Made by a program: the position numbers and the translations under genes. From contig JAYVUK010000040.1 of the NCBI GenBank assembly GCA_043787975.1, positions 1-64,000 on the forward strand: a DNA stretch of 64,000 bases, written 5' to 3'. The DNA comes from JAPLDA01 sp043787975. Its GTDB lineage: Bacteria; Bacteroidota; Bacteroidia; AKYH767-A; 2013-40CM-41-45. This document shows positions 43,038 through 52,219 of the stretch, piece by piece. The first letter of the stretch is position 1, and every line of letters begins with the position of its first letter. The notes below the pieces were generated by a model. The model was not told where the DNA came from, made no database searches, and saw only the letters and a program-made list of their open reading frames with translations.

Positions 43038-43484
43038 ATGAAACTAAACTTCGGACATGGTATTTTAATGCTCATCCTTCTTTTTATGACAGGAATTTTA
43101 ATTCTTGTGTATAAATGCTCCAAGCAACAGGTTGATCTTGTGAGTCCAACCTATTACGAACAGGAATTAAAATACAGCGAACAGATTACCAAGAAAAAAA
43201 ATTCTCTGCTTCTTATGAATGATTTGAAAATCGAGTATGACAAAAGCAACCATGAAGTGATCTTTAGTTTTCCACCTGTTGAGTTGAAAAATCTTTCAGG
43301 AAATATCAATTTTTATAAGCCGGATAATGCAGCACTTGATTTTTCAAAATCTGTTTTTGCAGACGCACTATTCAAACAAACGGTTGAGACTTCGGGAATG
43401 GCTCATGGGTACTGGAATGTAAAAGTAAACTGGAGTTCAGGATCAACACCATATTATTCAGAAACTAAAATATTTATCAACTGA
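43038..43484 (+). CDS. ccoH: CcoH/FixH assembly protein
   Basis: 148 residues: one N-terminal membrane helix (about 4-24) and a periplasmic beta domain. The S-P-T-Y-Y-E-Q-E-L-K-Y segment just after the helix is the FixH signature. It joins CcoNO and CcoP during assembly. Its stop overlaps the next start by one base. Confidence 0.9.
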   Translation: MKLNFGHGILMLILLFMTGILILVYKCSKQQVDLVSPTYYEQELKYSEQITKKKNSLLLMNDLKIEYDKSNHEVIFSFPPVELKNLSGNINFYKPDNAALDFSKSVFADALFKQTVETSGMAHGYWNVKVNWSSGSTPYYSETKIFIN

Positions 43485-44158
43485 TGTTTTATCTCTCAGC
43501 ATTTTTGGTCGGGTTTCTGGGAAGTTTTCATTGTGCAGGAATGTGTGGACCAATTGCGTTGGCTCTTCCATCCAATCATGGTTCAGGAATATCAATGATC
43601 GTGGGACGTTTGTTATATAACGTGGGAAGAATTGTAACCTACTCGATTCTTGGTTTGCTGGTGGGATTGATCGGTCACCGGATTGCAATGTCAGGATTCC
43701 AAAAAACACTTTCTATTGCCTCGGGAATTCTTATTATCGGCATTGCTCTTGTGAGTCTTCTGTATCCGAAGTTATCACGATCCATCGGAAGTCATTCCGC
43801 ATTTTCAAATTATACGAGGAGGATAAAACCGACTTTCAAAAACCTGTTTGGAAAAAAATCGAGAGCAACCTTGTTCTTGATTGGGGTGATGAATGGTCTT
43901 CTTCCATGTGGCTTTGTGTACCTTGCCTTGGCAGCAGCATTGTCATCAGGAAGTTTTTTGAGCAGCGCCGGATACATGATGGTGTTCGGATTGGGAACGC
44001 TGCCAATGATGGTTGGTTTTTCTTTTGCAGGAAATCTATTCGGAATTCGTTTTTATAAATACGTCAGAAAAGCATCACCGTATGTGGCCATAATTGTAGC
44101 CGTGCTTTTAATATATCGTGGAATTACCCTTACAAGTCATGCTTGCTGTCATCATTAA
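43484..44158 (+). CDS. SafE/UreH-type membrane protein, last gene of the cco operon
   Basis: 224 residues with about six helices. The motif G-S-F-H-C-A-G-M-C-G-P-I near the N-terminus and N-G-L-L-P-C-G-F-V-Y in the middle are typical of the sulfite exporter TauE/SafE-like proteins that sit at the end of cco operons. The paired Cys/Met residues suggest copper transport; this is inferred from the family context. Ends with a His-rich C-C-H-H tail. Confidence 0.85.
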   Translation: MFYLSAFLVGFLGSFHCAGMCGPIALALPSNHGSGISMIVGRLLYNVGRIVTYSILGLLVGLIGHRIAMSGFQKTLSIASGILIIGIALVSLLYPKLSRSIGSHSAFSNYTRRIKPTFKNLFGKKSRATLFLIGVMNGLLPCGFVYLALAAALSSGSFLSSAGYMMVFGLGTLPMMVGFSFAGNLFGIRFYKYVRKASPYVAIIVAVLLIYRGITLTSHACCHH

Positions 44159-44170
44159 TAACTTCTGCTG

Positions 44171-45019
44171 TTATTTCTTTCCCTTTGCAATAAAATAATT
44201 CGTCAATTCACCGATGGGGCTTTTAATCACCTTGCCGATGTGAATTCCTTTTTCAGTTGCCACTTCACGAAGAATGGTTTCAAAATAAAAAGCGATCGAA
44301 CCCACAAAATGAACAGGAAGTGTTTTGTATCCGTTGTAATGGCAAACACACACATCAAGAAATTCTGTCATTCCTTTCTTCACAAATTGCTTTACATATT
44401 CATCTTCTTTACGGTCGGAAAGAAAGCGTGCGAAAGATGCGAGGTAAACATTTGCATTGGGATTGTTGTAGATGGTTTTTATCAAACTGCCTTTCGTAAG
44501 GGGAAAAAGTTTTCCGAATTCTTCCTGGAGATGTGCAGGCAGAATGTTGTAGAGGTAATACGCAACTAATTTTTTTCCGTAATAACTTCCGCTTCCTTCA
44601 TCACCAAGGATATATCCGAGTCCGTAATTATTTTCATGTACTTTATTACCATCGTAAAAACAGGAGTTGCTTCCCGTGCCTAAAATACAGCTGATGCCCG
44701 GCTCATCACCACAGGTGGCGAGGACTGAACCAAGCACATCATGTTCAATTGAAACCTTTGCATTCACGAAAAATTTCTGAAGTGAGTCAGAAATAATTTT
44801 ATTGAGATCCGGGCTTGAACAACCGGAACCGAAAAAAAATAATTCTGTTACATCCTTCGCAATATTCCTTAACTCATTTGCATGGAGGGCATCGAGAATA
44901 ACATCTTCTTTCTGGAAGTAAGGATTAAAACCGATGGTACTGAACTCACCGGTTACAATACCTTTATCAACTAGGCGCCAGTCTGCTTTTGTAGAACCGC
45001 TGTCTGATACTAACAACAT
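44171..45019 (-). CDS. BadF/BadG-type ATPase, probable N-acetylglucosamine kinase
   Basis: 282 residues of the actin-like ASKHA fold. Phosphate-1 motif D-S-G-S-T-K-A-D-W (about 5-13), adenosine motif L-G-T-G-S-N-S, and G-D-E-G-S-G-S-Y-Y-G (about 140). These fit the eukaryotic-type GlcNAc kinase family in Bacteroidota, a cytosolic enzyme of amino-sugar salvage. Convergent with the cco operon; a -7-like box lies 35 bp upstream. Confidence 0.83.
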   Translation of the reverse strand: MLLVSDSGSTKADWRLVDKGIVTGEFSTIGFNPYFQKEDVILDALHANELRNIAKDVTELFFFGSGCSSPDLNKIISDSLQKFFVNAKVSIEHDVLGSVLATCGDEPGISCILGTGSNSCFYDGNKVHENNYGLGYILGDEGSGSYYGKKLVAYYLYNILPAHLQEEFGKLFPLTKGSLIKTIYNNPNANVYLASFARFLSDRKEDEYVKQFVKKGMTEFLDVCVCHYNGYKTLPVHFVGSIAFYFETILREVATEKGIHIGKVIKSPIGELTNYFIAKGKK

Positions 45020-45053
45020 ACAATCTAATTTGAATGCAAGAAACTATTTTTCC

Positions 45054-45061
45054 CAAAGATA
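45054..45061 (-). promoter_or_regulatory. -7 box of the BadF-type kinase gene
   Basis: Reads TATCTTTG on the minus strand, an exact TAnnTTTG match about 35 nt before the ATG. No -33 element was found. Confidence 0.4.
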
Positions 45062-45122
45062 AAAGGAATGATTAAATATTTTTATTCCGGATGAATATGT
45101 TTGTGGATTTTATGGAATAAAA

Positions 45123-45155
45123 AAACGCCTCCCATGATTTCAGTGAGAGGCGTTT
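45123..45155 (-). terminator. Terminator of the 1191-residue adhesin gene
   Basis: 9-bp stem AAACGCCTC / GAGGCGTTT with T-run on the minus strand, 23 bp after the stop codon. Confidence 0.85.
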
Positions 45156-45177
45156 CATAGTAACGGATGATCAGTTA

Positions 45178-48100
45178 TCAGAACTTGATCAGTTTTTCAT
45201 ATTTAGCATAGTCACCTGCAGTCATCTTAATGAAGTAAACGCCGGAAGAAAGATTGGCTCCGTTACACTGTACTTTATACGAAGTCATTTCTTCAGCAAC
45301 ACCATCAAATAATGTCTGAACGAGGCGGCCATTCAAATCATACAAACCAACAAACACATTGGCCGTTTCGAACACTTCAAAATCAACGTTGGTTCCAACG
45401 AAGAAAGGATTGGGGTAAACAGCCAGTTCACCTTCTGAAGCATCCTGTGGAGAAGCAAGTCGTAGTGTACAAGGTCCAAGGCAATCGCCCGGATGATTTG
45501 CTAAGTGAGCAGGCACAGCACTTGGCGCAATGCAAAGTGTTTGTGGATTACCCGGATTGCCCGGAGGTACATGGCAAAGCACCACTTTTTGCAGATGTTG
45601 TCCGCAACGTATATCAACCGAATTGATAGCCGCTATGCTTTGTGGATTTTGTGATGATGAACAACCACCCGAATTGGTGACAATCACAGAGTATACACCT
45701 GCAGTGGTAACCTGCAGCGTGGAAGAAGTAGCACCCGGAATGAGTACACCATCCTGGTACCACTGGTAAGTAACACCGCTCACATTGGTTGCAGTAAGCG
45801 TAAAACTTTGCGGACCGTAACCGATGTAGATTGTATTGTTTTGACAACCAATGCCCGGTGATACAGTAACCACAGGAGAAGCAATTGAGCTCACCGTAAT
45901 CGTTGATGAAGCAGAAGAAGTACATCCTCCTGAATTCGTAAACGTGTAATTTATGTTATGAGTTCCAAGACCTGCAACTGTTGGATCAAAGATTCCGCCG
46001 CTTACGCCTGGTCCGCTATAGGCGCCTCCTGATGGTGACCCGTTTGTCAAAGCAAATGGAGCAGCGCCAAGGCAAGATGACAAAGGTGCCAGCGTAACAA
46101 CCGGTAATGGATCCACAGTGAAGTTTGAAGTAGCCGAAGCAGCACATCCACTTATATCTGTATAAGAATAAAGAACGGCAATTGTACCAATACCTGATAA
46201 CGCAGGATTTAAAATTCCACCTGATATTCCGCTGCCGGTATAAGAACCGCCCGCAGGAGTTCCGCCACTAAGAGTAACCGGCGCAGCGTTTTCACATGCA
46301 TGGTTCACAGCTAAATTAAGCGCTACAACAGGTAATGCGTTTACAGTGATCGTAGACGTAGCTGAAGCCAAACATCCGTTCCCATCTGTATAAGTATAGG
46401 TGATAATATGAGGTCCGATTCCGGCTGTAGCAGGATTAAACAATCCTCCACTCACACTAACTCCACTATAAGTTCCACCGGCAGGAGAGCCGCCTGTGAG
46501 TTCAACAGGTGCAGCATTCGAGCAGACATGTGTAACAGCTAAATTCAATGTGACAATCGGTAAAGCGTTTACAGTGATAGTAGAAGTTGCTGAAGCTGAA
46601 CATCCGCCTCCATTCGTATACGAGTAGGTAATGACATGAGGTCCGAGACCGGCTGTCGTAGGATTAAATATTCCTCCGCTTACACCGGCTCCGCTATATG
46701 TCCCACCGGAAGGTGTGCCACCGGTAAGATCAAAAGAAGAAGCGTTGGTGCATACTTGTGTAACAGCTAAATTCAATGTGACAATCGGTAAAGCGTTTAC
46801 AGTGATAGTAGAAGTAGCTGATCCTGAGCAACCGTTTATGTTGGTATATGAATACGTAATGGTATGTGGTCCTGAGCCTGCAACGGAAGGACTAAAAATT
46901 CCACCGCTCACGCCTGCACCACTGTATGTTCCTCCTGCCGGTGTCCCTCCTGTTAAAGTAAATGCTGGAACATTGATACAAACAGAATTAAATGCTGCAA
47001 GTGCAACTACCGGATTCGGATTCACTGTTACAAGAGCTGTATCTGAAGAAGTACATCCCTGGAGTGTAGCAGTCAGAATGTATTGTGTTGTAACTGGTGA
47101 GGCGCCTCCGTTAGTAAGTGAAACAACAGGATTGGAGATGGTACTACTGCTTAGTCCTGTTGAAGGTGACCAGGAATATGTCTGATTTGGAATTGGAGTG
47201 CTGCCTATCTGGGAACTTCCTCCTGTGCAGAAGTGCACATCAATTCCGGCTTGAGCAAGCGGATGATAGGTTACAATATTTCTTAAAAGTGTATCGCTGT
47301 GACAACCTCCGGCATTAATAGCATAAACAGATACTGATCCTGTCGCTGAAGTCCAGTTAACGGAGATCGTTCCTGTAGTGCCTCCGCTTGTTTGAGTTCC
47401 TCCATTGATAACCCAATGATAAGAAGCAGCAGTGGATGAATTGGCTGAATAAGTAGACGTTCCTTGGTTAATACAAACCGTGTCAGGTCCGGTAATACCG
47501 GCAATCGTTTGTTGATTTACGTTGATCGTATAAACAATGTTTGTTGTTTTATGAGGACACCCGTAATCCAATGCGGTAGCAACAAATTGATATGTTGCCG
47601 GTGTATTATTATTACATGGGATAATCCAACAAAATTGCGAAGTGGAAGTTCCGATTCCACTCGAATGTGTGAAAGTCGCATGATTCACTAATGACGTATC
47701 GAAAATTAAACCTGTAGCTGAAACAGACATGCTGTCGGCATCATTGAATGTTACAGGGAAACAAAGGTTCGTTCCGCCATCAACTGTATAACTTGTTTGT
47801 CCGCTTCCTCCGCTATTAGAGAGAACAGGTGCCGCATTTGCAGGACATTGGATTGCAATCAATTGAATGTCCCTTCGCGTGATGCCAACAAGAATTCCGT
47901 TTCTGAATTCATTTATTTGAACGGCTATTACATAAAATCCGGTGTTGGGAATATAGTAAGAAGATAATCCGGTATTGAAATTAATGTTTGCATAACCTGC
48001 CGGTCCGAAAGGATTGGCCAAACTATATGTTGCTGCATACCCAACTGTCGGAATAGGCCAGTTATATACTGCCGGTGGAGGAGGCATTGTAGCCGCTCCG

Positions 48101-48753
48101 CCTGAAATCCCGTTATAGGGTGTTTGAAACGAGTAAACAAGAGAATCACCATCGGGATCGAAGGCTGAGTTCAGCACACTCGCTGTATCGGCAGCACATA
48201 CAAAAGGAACAGGAATGGTAGCAAAAGTTGAAGAGTTATTTGCGAAAGCAGTAGGACCAATAAATGCATAATACGCTTCACCATCATTACCGGGATTAGA
48301 CAAATTCGAAATCCCCGCGTTACGGCAGCAACGGTCAAAAATTAAATGATAACCACCTATACTTGACGGAACGTGGATGGTGTCCTGGTAAATGGCCTGC
48401 TCAACACAAACATTGTTACCTATAGCACAACCGGGTGAAGTAGGAACAAGGTACTGTGTGGAGCTGACATGCATACCTATTTTGCCTTGCCTGACTTTGC
48501 CTGCAAGTGGGTTGAGGGGATCTTCAATATAAATACCGAGTGAGTCTACTGCATCGAATTGTGTAGTGGTGGTACTGTCAGGACTACAGTATCTGTACAT
48601 CGAAATTCTCACAACATATGCATGCAATTGTGTTGCAGCATTGAACCCTGCATAGCTATAAGTAATATTTCCACCCATCAGGTGTGACGAATAACTTTTA
48701 ATGCCGGAAAAAATTAATATCACGGCAAGCAATAATGAGTATTTTGTTTTCAT
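45178..48753 (-). CDS. Large T9SS-secreted repeat protein
   Basis: 1191 residues. Signal peptide, then S-H-L-M-G-G-N-I-T-Y, the start of an N-terminal domain common in large Bacteroidota surface proteins. After about 300 residues come Ig/PKD-like segments and then six repeats of about 76 residues built on P-x-V-T-L-x...G-G-T-P-x-G-G-x-Y-S-G-x-G-V-S-G-G-I-F-x-P, each ending S-A-T-S-T-I-T-V. The last 75 residues are a type A sorting domain: V-Y-P-N-P-F...L-Y-D-L-N-G-R...L-S-S-G-V-Y-F-I-K. A cell-surface adhesin role is likely but inferred. Confidence 0.9.
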   Translation of the reverse strand: MKTKYSLLLAVILIFSGIKSYSSHLMGGNITYSYAGFNAATQLHAYVVRISMYRYCSPDSTTTTQFDAVDSLGIYIEDPLNPLAGKVRQGKIGMHVSSTQYLVPTSPGCAIGNNVCVEQAIYQDTIHVPSSIGGYHLIFDRCCRNAGISNLSNPGNDGEAYYAFIGPTAFANNSSTFATIPVPFVCAADTASVLNSAFDPDGDSLVYSFQTPYNGISGGAATMPPPPAVYNWPIPTVGYAATYSLANPFGPAGYANINFNTGLSSYYIPNTGFYVIAVQINEFRNGILVGITRRDIQLIAIQCPANAAPVLSNSGGSGQTSYTVDGGTNLCFPVTFNDADSMSVSATGLIFDTSLVNHATFTHSSGIGTSTSQFCWIIPCNNNTPATYQFVATALDYGCPHKTTNIVYTINVNQQTIAGITGPDTVCINQGTSTYSANSSTAASYHWVINGGTQTSGGTTGTISVNWTSATGSVSVYAINAGGCHSDTLLRNIVTYHPLAQAGIDVHFCTGGSSQIGSTPIPNQTYSWSPSTGLSSSTISNPVVSLTNGGASPVTTQYILTATLQGCTSSDTALVTVNPNPVVALAAFNSVCINVPAFTLTGGTPAGGTYSGAGVSGGIFSPSVAGSGPHTITYSYTNINGCSGSATSTITVNALPIVTLNLAVTQVCTNASSFDLTGGTPSGGTYSGAGVSGGIFNPTTAGLGPHVITYSYTNGGGCSASATSTITVNALPIVTLNLAVTHVCSNAAPVELTGGSPAGGTYSGVSVSGGLFNPATAGIGPHIITYTYTDGNGCLASATSTITVNALPVVALNLAVNHACENAAPVTLSGGTPAGGSYTGSGISGGILNPALSGIGTIAVLYSYTDISGCAASATSNFTVDPLPVVTLAPLSSCLGAAPFALTNGSPSGGAYSGPGVSGGIFDPTVAGLGTHNINYTFTNSGGCTSSASSTITVSSIASPVVTVSPGIGCQNNTIYIGYGPQSFTLTATNVSGVTYQWYQDGVLIPGATSSTLQVTTAGVYSVIVTNSGGCSSSQNPQSIAAINSVDIRCGQHLQKVVLCHVPPGNPGNPQTLCIAPSAVPAHLANHPGDCLGPCTLRLASPQDASEGELAVYPNPFFVGTNVDFEVFETANVFVGLYDLNGRLVQTLFDGVAEEMTSYKVQCNGANLSSGVYFIKMTAGDYAKYEKLIKF
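45900..47020 (-). repeat. 228-bp tandem units inside the adhesin gene
   Basis: Units coding the 76-residue repeats. The block beginning TGTGTAACAGCTAAATTCAA is identical over 59 bp at 46529-46587 and 46757-46815, exactly 228 bp apart. Outer units are more diverged and one is slightly shorter. Confidence 0.85.
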
Positions 48754-48982
48754 GTAATTGTTATTTGTTGAGTTTTAAATGATGACAATATGATTTGCAA
48801 GTCTAATTAAAAAAAGTGTACTATTTATGAGTTTTTTAGGCTATTTTGCAATTGGGTGAAAGGAATGTTTTGCTTGGTAAAAAACAATAATTCAATCAAT
48901 CCGATAAGTCAAATTGTAACTATAAAATTTGGAAGGAATTAGAAAAGTCCCTGATGTTTATTAAAACAGCGGTGTCCAAATA

Positions 48983-49324
48983 TCAATTGTGCTTGTCAGG
49001 ATTTTTGCAGCACTCTGGTAATTTGTTATAACTTTTTAAATCGGCTTTCAGGGAATCCGCATCGTAACCAATTCGTGTGATTGCTTCCCGGATTTTTTGA
49101 GGATCCGTTTTCTTGGTATTATAAATTACCACAACTACTTTAGTTTTCAAATCAAGCCGGCTTGACTTTATTCCTTTTTCGAATGACAAATCGTTTTCAA
49201 TTTTTTCTTTGCATTGCTCACAAACAGCGGATGTTTTGATTCTTACTGTATCATTTTGTGCACTTACACGATATGAAATTAGGAAGAGTGCAACCAGGAT
49301 GAAGATTATTTTTATGGTTTTCAT
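48983..49324 (-). CDS. Secreted heavy-metal-associated (HMA) domain protein
   Basis: 113 residues, signal peptide ending at V-S-A-Q. The HMA fold carries the metal site A-V-C-E-Q-C-K-E-K-I (C-x-x-C). The tail has another C-C in P-E-C-C-K-N-P. A periplasmic or surface metal-binding protein, likely for copper or zinc. It lies 82 bp downstream of a TonB receptor gene on the same strand, a common pairing in this phylum. Confidence 0.88.
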   Translation of the reverse strand: MKTIKIIFILVALFLISYRVSAQNDTVRIKTSAVCEQCKEKIENDLSFEKGIKSSRLDLKTKVVVVIYNTKKTDPQKIREAITRIGYDADSLKADLKSYNKLPECCKNPDKHN

Positions 49325-49406
49325 AGTTATGTTTTATAAAATCGTTGAAACGGTTTTTGATTTTAAATTTTACTTTGCCCCGCGAATAAATTCGTGGGCT
49401 GATTAA

Positions 49407-51635
49407 TTACTTTATTACAAAGCGAACCCCGGCATAAATTCTTCTTCCTTCAATCGGACCCCAAACTTGCGTTGCATCAAATGCATTGCTGAAGGGATTT
49501 TGCGGATTGATGATCGGATGTTTCTGCCTGTAATCGAATAAATTTTCTCCTCCTCCATAAATATCAAATCGCTTGAACACTTTTGTGACCTGGAAGTGCA
49601 TCACAAAAAAGTCGGGTGACTCAGCAGGAAGTTTTCCAAACTCAATATCTGAGATTGTGTTTGCAAGTTTCTTTTTTCCTTCCCACACTACTGTGTAGTC
49701 TAATTTCCAATGTTCATTTTCTGTAGCCCAGAATAAATTCAGTAACACTCTGTTCTTTGCAACCAATGGTTTTTGCTGAGTAATTCCGTTGTAAGTAGTT
49801 TGAACATCATCTGTTTTATAAGCTGCTCTCAAACCGAAATTATGAAACAGATCTTGGTTGAATGTAATTTGGAAACTGTTGCTGAATGATTTTCCTGACA
49901 AGTTGTAAAACAGGATACTGCTTGAATCACTGTATTGATCCATCACCAATTGATTTACAAAATAAGTTCTGTAAAAATCGACGCTTAAGCTTCCTTCGTG
50001 ATGTCTGATTTCCCAACGCTTCGTAAAGTTCACTCCGTAATTCCATGCTTCTTCGGGTTGAATGGTTTCAGCAAACACAAGTTGTTTTGAACTTGCAAGT
50101 ACCGAAATGTTATCAGCGATCGGATATGGAACGCGGAAACTTTTTCCACCGCTGAACCTGAAAATAAAGTTTTCAGTGAAAGTATATTTCCCATGCAAAC
50201 GCGGATTGAATATCCAGTTGTATGTGTTGTGATAGTCAGCCCTGGCTCCTGCAATCAGTTTAAATTTTTCAAGATAAGAATAGGTGTATTCCGCGAACAC
50301 GCCCGGAACGACCTGTTCGTGCGTGGACGATACCAGGTTGTATTTGTCATTCAAACTTTCATACAGAAAACTTACGCCGGTTTTGTATTGATGATTGGTG
50401 TTGCCAATGATGTTCTGGTAGATTCCTTCATAATACAAATCCTTTTCAGTTCCATCGTATGATTTCAATCCGATTTGTGATTCAAGGTTGTGGTATGTTA
50501 CCTGGAAAATGTTTCCAATACTCTTTCCGGGTTTTTCAGGATAAACCAATCCAAGTTTTCCGAAAAGCTCCATACGTTGGTTTACAATGTTGGTGCTGTA
50601 ACGAAGGTTTGAAACCGGATCAGCAGCCAATTGTCCGCCTTCTCTTTTGTCGTATAAATATTTTAACCCGAGCTGCGATTCAATTTTATTTCCGCTGTGA
50701 TACTGCCAGCGATTGTAAAGATTGACTTGCTTTGAAAGTGGTACATCGTAAAACCCATCTCCGTTTCTGTCAATGGAGTTATTCAGGTAACTGCCATGTG
50801 CCATCAGCATTGTACTCCATTGATTAGTTAGTTTCTTTTTAAAGAATGTATTGATTTCCGTATTTCCGTTTTCTTCACCGAAAAGATTCAGGTAAAACCG
50901 TGGAACCTTTTTGTCATCTGGTTTTTTAAACTCCACGTTAATTTGTCCGGTCGTAGATTCATACCCGTTCAACACGCTTCCTGAACCTTTTGTAATTTGA
51001 ATCCCTTCCATCCACGGTCCCGGAATAAATGTCAGACCGTAAATTCCGGCGATGCCTCGCATGTTTGGGATATTTTCAGTGAGCAATTGAGAGTAAATTC
51101 CACCCAAACCAAGCAGCTGAATTTCTTTCGCACCGGTTACGGCATCTTTATAAGCAACGTTGACGGTAGGATTTGTTTCAAAACTTTCGGAGAGGTTGCA
51201 GCATGCTGCTTTCAGCAATTCTTTCTCCGTTACTTTTTCTGTGTTGATCGGGTTGATCGTAGATATCAGAGTTGAATTTTGTTTCACGGCTACTTCCACT
51301 TCTTTTAACTCAATGGATTTTTTCAGCAAGACTTTTTTAAATGTATTGTCAGTAATCTGAATGGTATCGTTTCGGAATCCGACAAAGCTTACAACGAGAT
51401 TGGAAGGGAAGCTTGTTGGAAGTGTGATTTGAAATTTCCCATCCGTATCGGTAGTAGTTCCGGTAGTGGTTTTCATCCAGTAAACGTTTGCGCCCATGAC
51501 CGGCATTTCCATTTTCATGTCGTCATCCCATTCCATGACTTTACCGGAAAGTGTTTGAGCTTGTACAGAAGAAGTGAAGAATCCGGTAAATAAAATTATC
51601 GGAATTAACTTATATATTGAATTTGTAGTAGACAT
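49407..51635 (-). CDS. TonB-dependent receptor, probable metal-related
   Basis: 742 residues: signal peptide, carboxypeptidase-D-like domain (about 28-110), plug (about 120-230) and 22-strand-type barrel ending in Y-A-G-V-R-F-V-I-K. The plug contains K-A-A-C-C-N-L-S-E-S-F-E-T-N-P, a paired-Cys motif found in the receptors that accompany HMA proteins. Imports a ligand across the outer membrane using TonB energy. Neighbouring HMA and HYC_CC_PP genes suggest a metal (copper or zinc). Confidence 0.88.
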   Translation of the reverse strand: MSTTNSIYKLIPIILFTGFFTSSVQAQTLSGKVMEWDDDMKMEMPVMGANVYWMKTTTGTTTDTDGKFQITLPTSFPSNLVVSFVGFRNDTIQITDNTFKKVLLKKSIELKEVEVAVKQNSTLISTINPINTEKVTEKELLKAACCNLSESFETNPTVNVAYKDAVTGAKEIQLLGLGGIYSQLLTENIPNMRGIAGIYGLTFIPGPWMEGIQITKGSGSVLNGYESTTGQINVEFKKPDDKKVPRFYLNLFGEENGNTEINTFFKKKLTNQWSTMLMAHGSYLNNSIDRNGDGFYDVPLSKQVNLYNRWQYHSGNKIESQLGLKYLYDKREGGQLAADPVSNLRYSTNIVNQRMELFGKLGLVYPEKPGKSIGNIFQVTYHNLESQIGLKSYDGTEKDLYYEGIYQNIIGNTNHQYKTGVSFLYESLNDKYNLVSSTHEQVVPGVFAEYTYSYLEKFKLIAGARADYHNTYNWIFNPRLHGKYTFTENFIFRFSGGKSFRVPYPIADNISVLASSKQLVFAETIQPEEAWNYGVNFTKRWEIRHHEGSLSVDFYRTYFVNQLVMDQYSDSSSILFYNLSGKSFSNSFQITFNQDLFHNFGLRAAYKTDDVQTTYNGITQQKPLVAKNRVLLNLFWATENEHWKLDYTVVWEGKKKLANTISDIEFGKLPAESPDFFVMHFQVTKVFKRFDIYGGGENLFDYRQKHPIINPQNPFSNAFDATQVWGPIEGRRIYAGVRFVIK

Positions 51636-51722
51636 AATCTGATTTTGCTGATGGATAAATAAAAAAATGTTTTCCCTTGCGGAAAAAATTGTGTTGCGCG
51701 ATGCGCATCAAAAAAAATCAGA

Positions 51723-52142
51723 TCAGATTTGGAGTGTGCCGATGGAAAGTAAAAGCGAAACGCCAGAGTGAATAAGCGGCGGAGCTTTATTAAAAAAGGA
51801 AGCGGAAATGTTCTGAGAAAAAAGTAATACGGAAGAAAATAAAAGTTCGGCGGGGAATAAATTCAATTGTTGTATCGAAATGGTTTTTGCCAGCGGAGTC
51901 TTTACATCTATTTTATGGTAGGTGATTTTCAGGTCACAGCATTTTTTCGCAAATGCATTTTCAGTAACAGGTTTGGAATGACATTGTTCTTTTCCTTTTG
52001 AACAACACTTTTTTTCAAACAAAGAAACTTCGGTTTTGTGCTGAGAAAAGCAATTGTGAGACGCCACTACAATTCCATTGGAACTCACGAGGACAACCAG
52101 TGATAAAAAAATGGAAACGATATTCTTAAACCGACTTTTCAT
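51723..52142 (-). CDS. HYC_CC_PP family protein
   Basis: 139 residues from the ATG at 52142; the 4-residue longer frame starts with TTG and lies on the -7 box. Signal peptide-like start, then H-N-C-F-S-Q, two C-C pairs (E-K-K-C-C-S and K-K-C-C-D) and A-P-P near the C-terminus: the H-x-C...CC...PP pattern that names this small family. Members usually stand next to TonB receptors and HMA proteins, as here. Probably binds metal; function unproven. A minus-strand TATCTTTG at 52152-52159 would give a leader of only a few bases. Confidence 0.75.
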   Translation of the reverse strand: MKSRFKNIVSIFLSLVVLVSSNGIVVASHNCFSQHKTEVSLFEKKCCSKGKEQCHSKPVTENAFAKKCCDLKITYHKIDVKTPLAKTISIQQLNLFPAELLFSSVLLFSQNISASFFNKAPPLIHSGVSLLLSIGTLQI

Positions 52143-52151
52143 AAGGCACCG

Positions 52152-52159
52152 CAAAGATA
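52152..52159 (-). promoter_or_regulatory. -7 box upstream of the HYC_CC_PP gene
   Basis: TATCTTTG on the minus strand. Transcription would start about 3-6 nt before the ATG at 52142, so either the mRNA is nearly leaderless or the match is by chance. Confidence 0.35.
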
Positions 52160-52219
52160 CAATATGTAATGAAAAGTTTATGAATAGGAGGAAAGGTCAT
52201 GCCTGATTCCCGGAATAAA

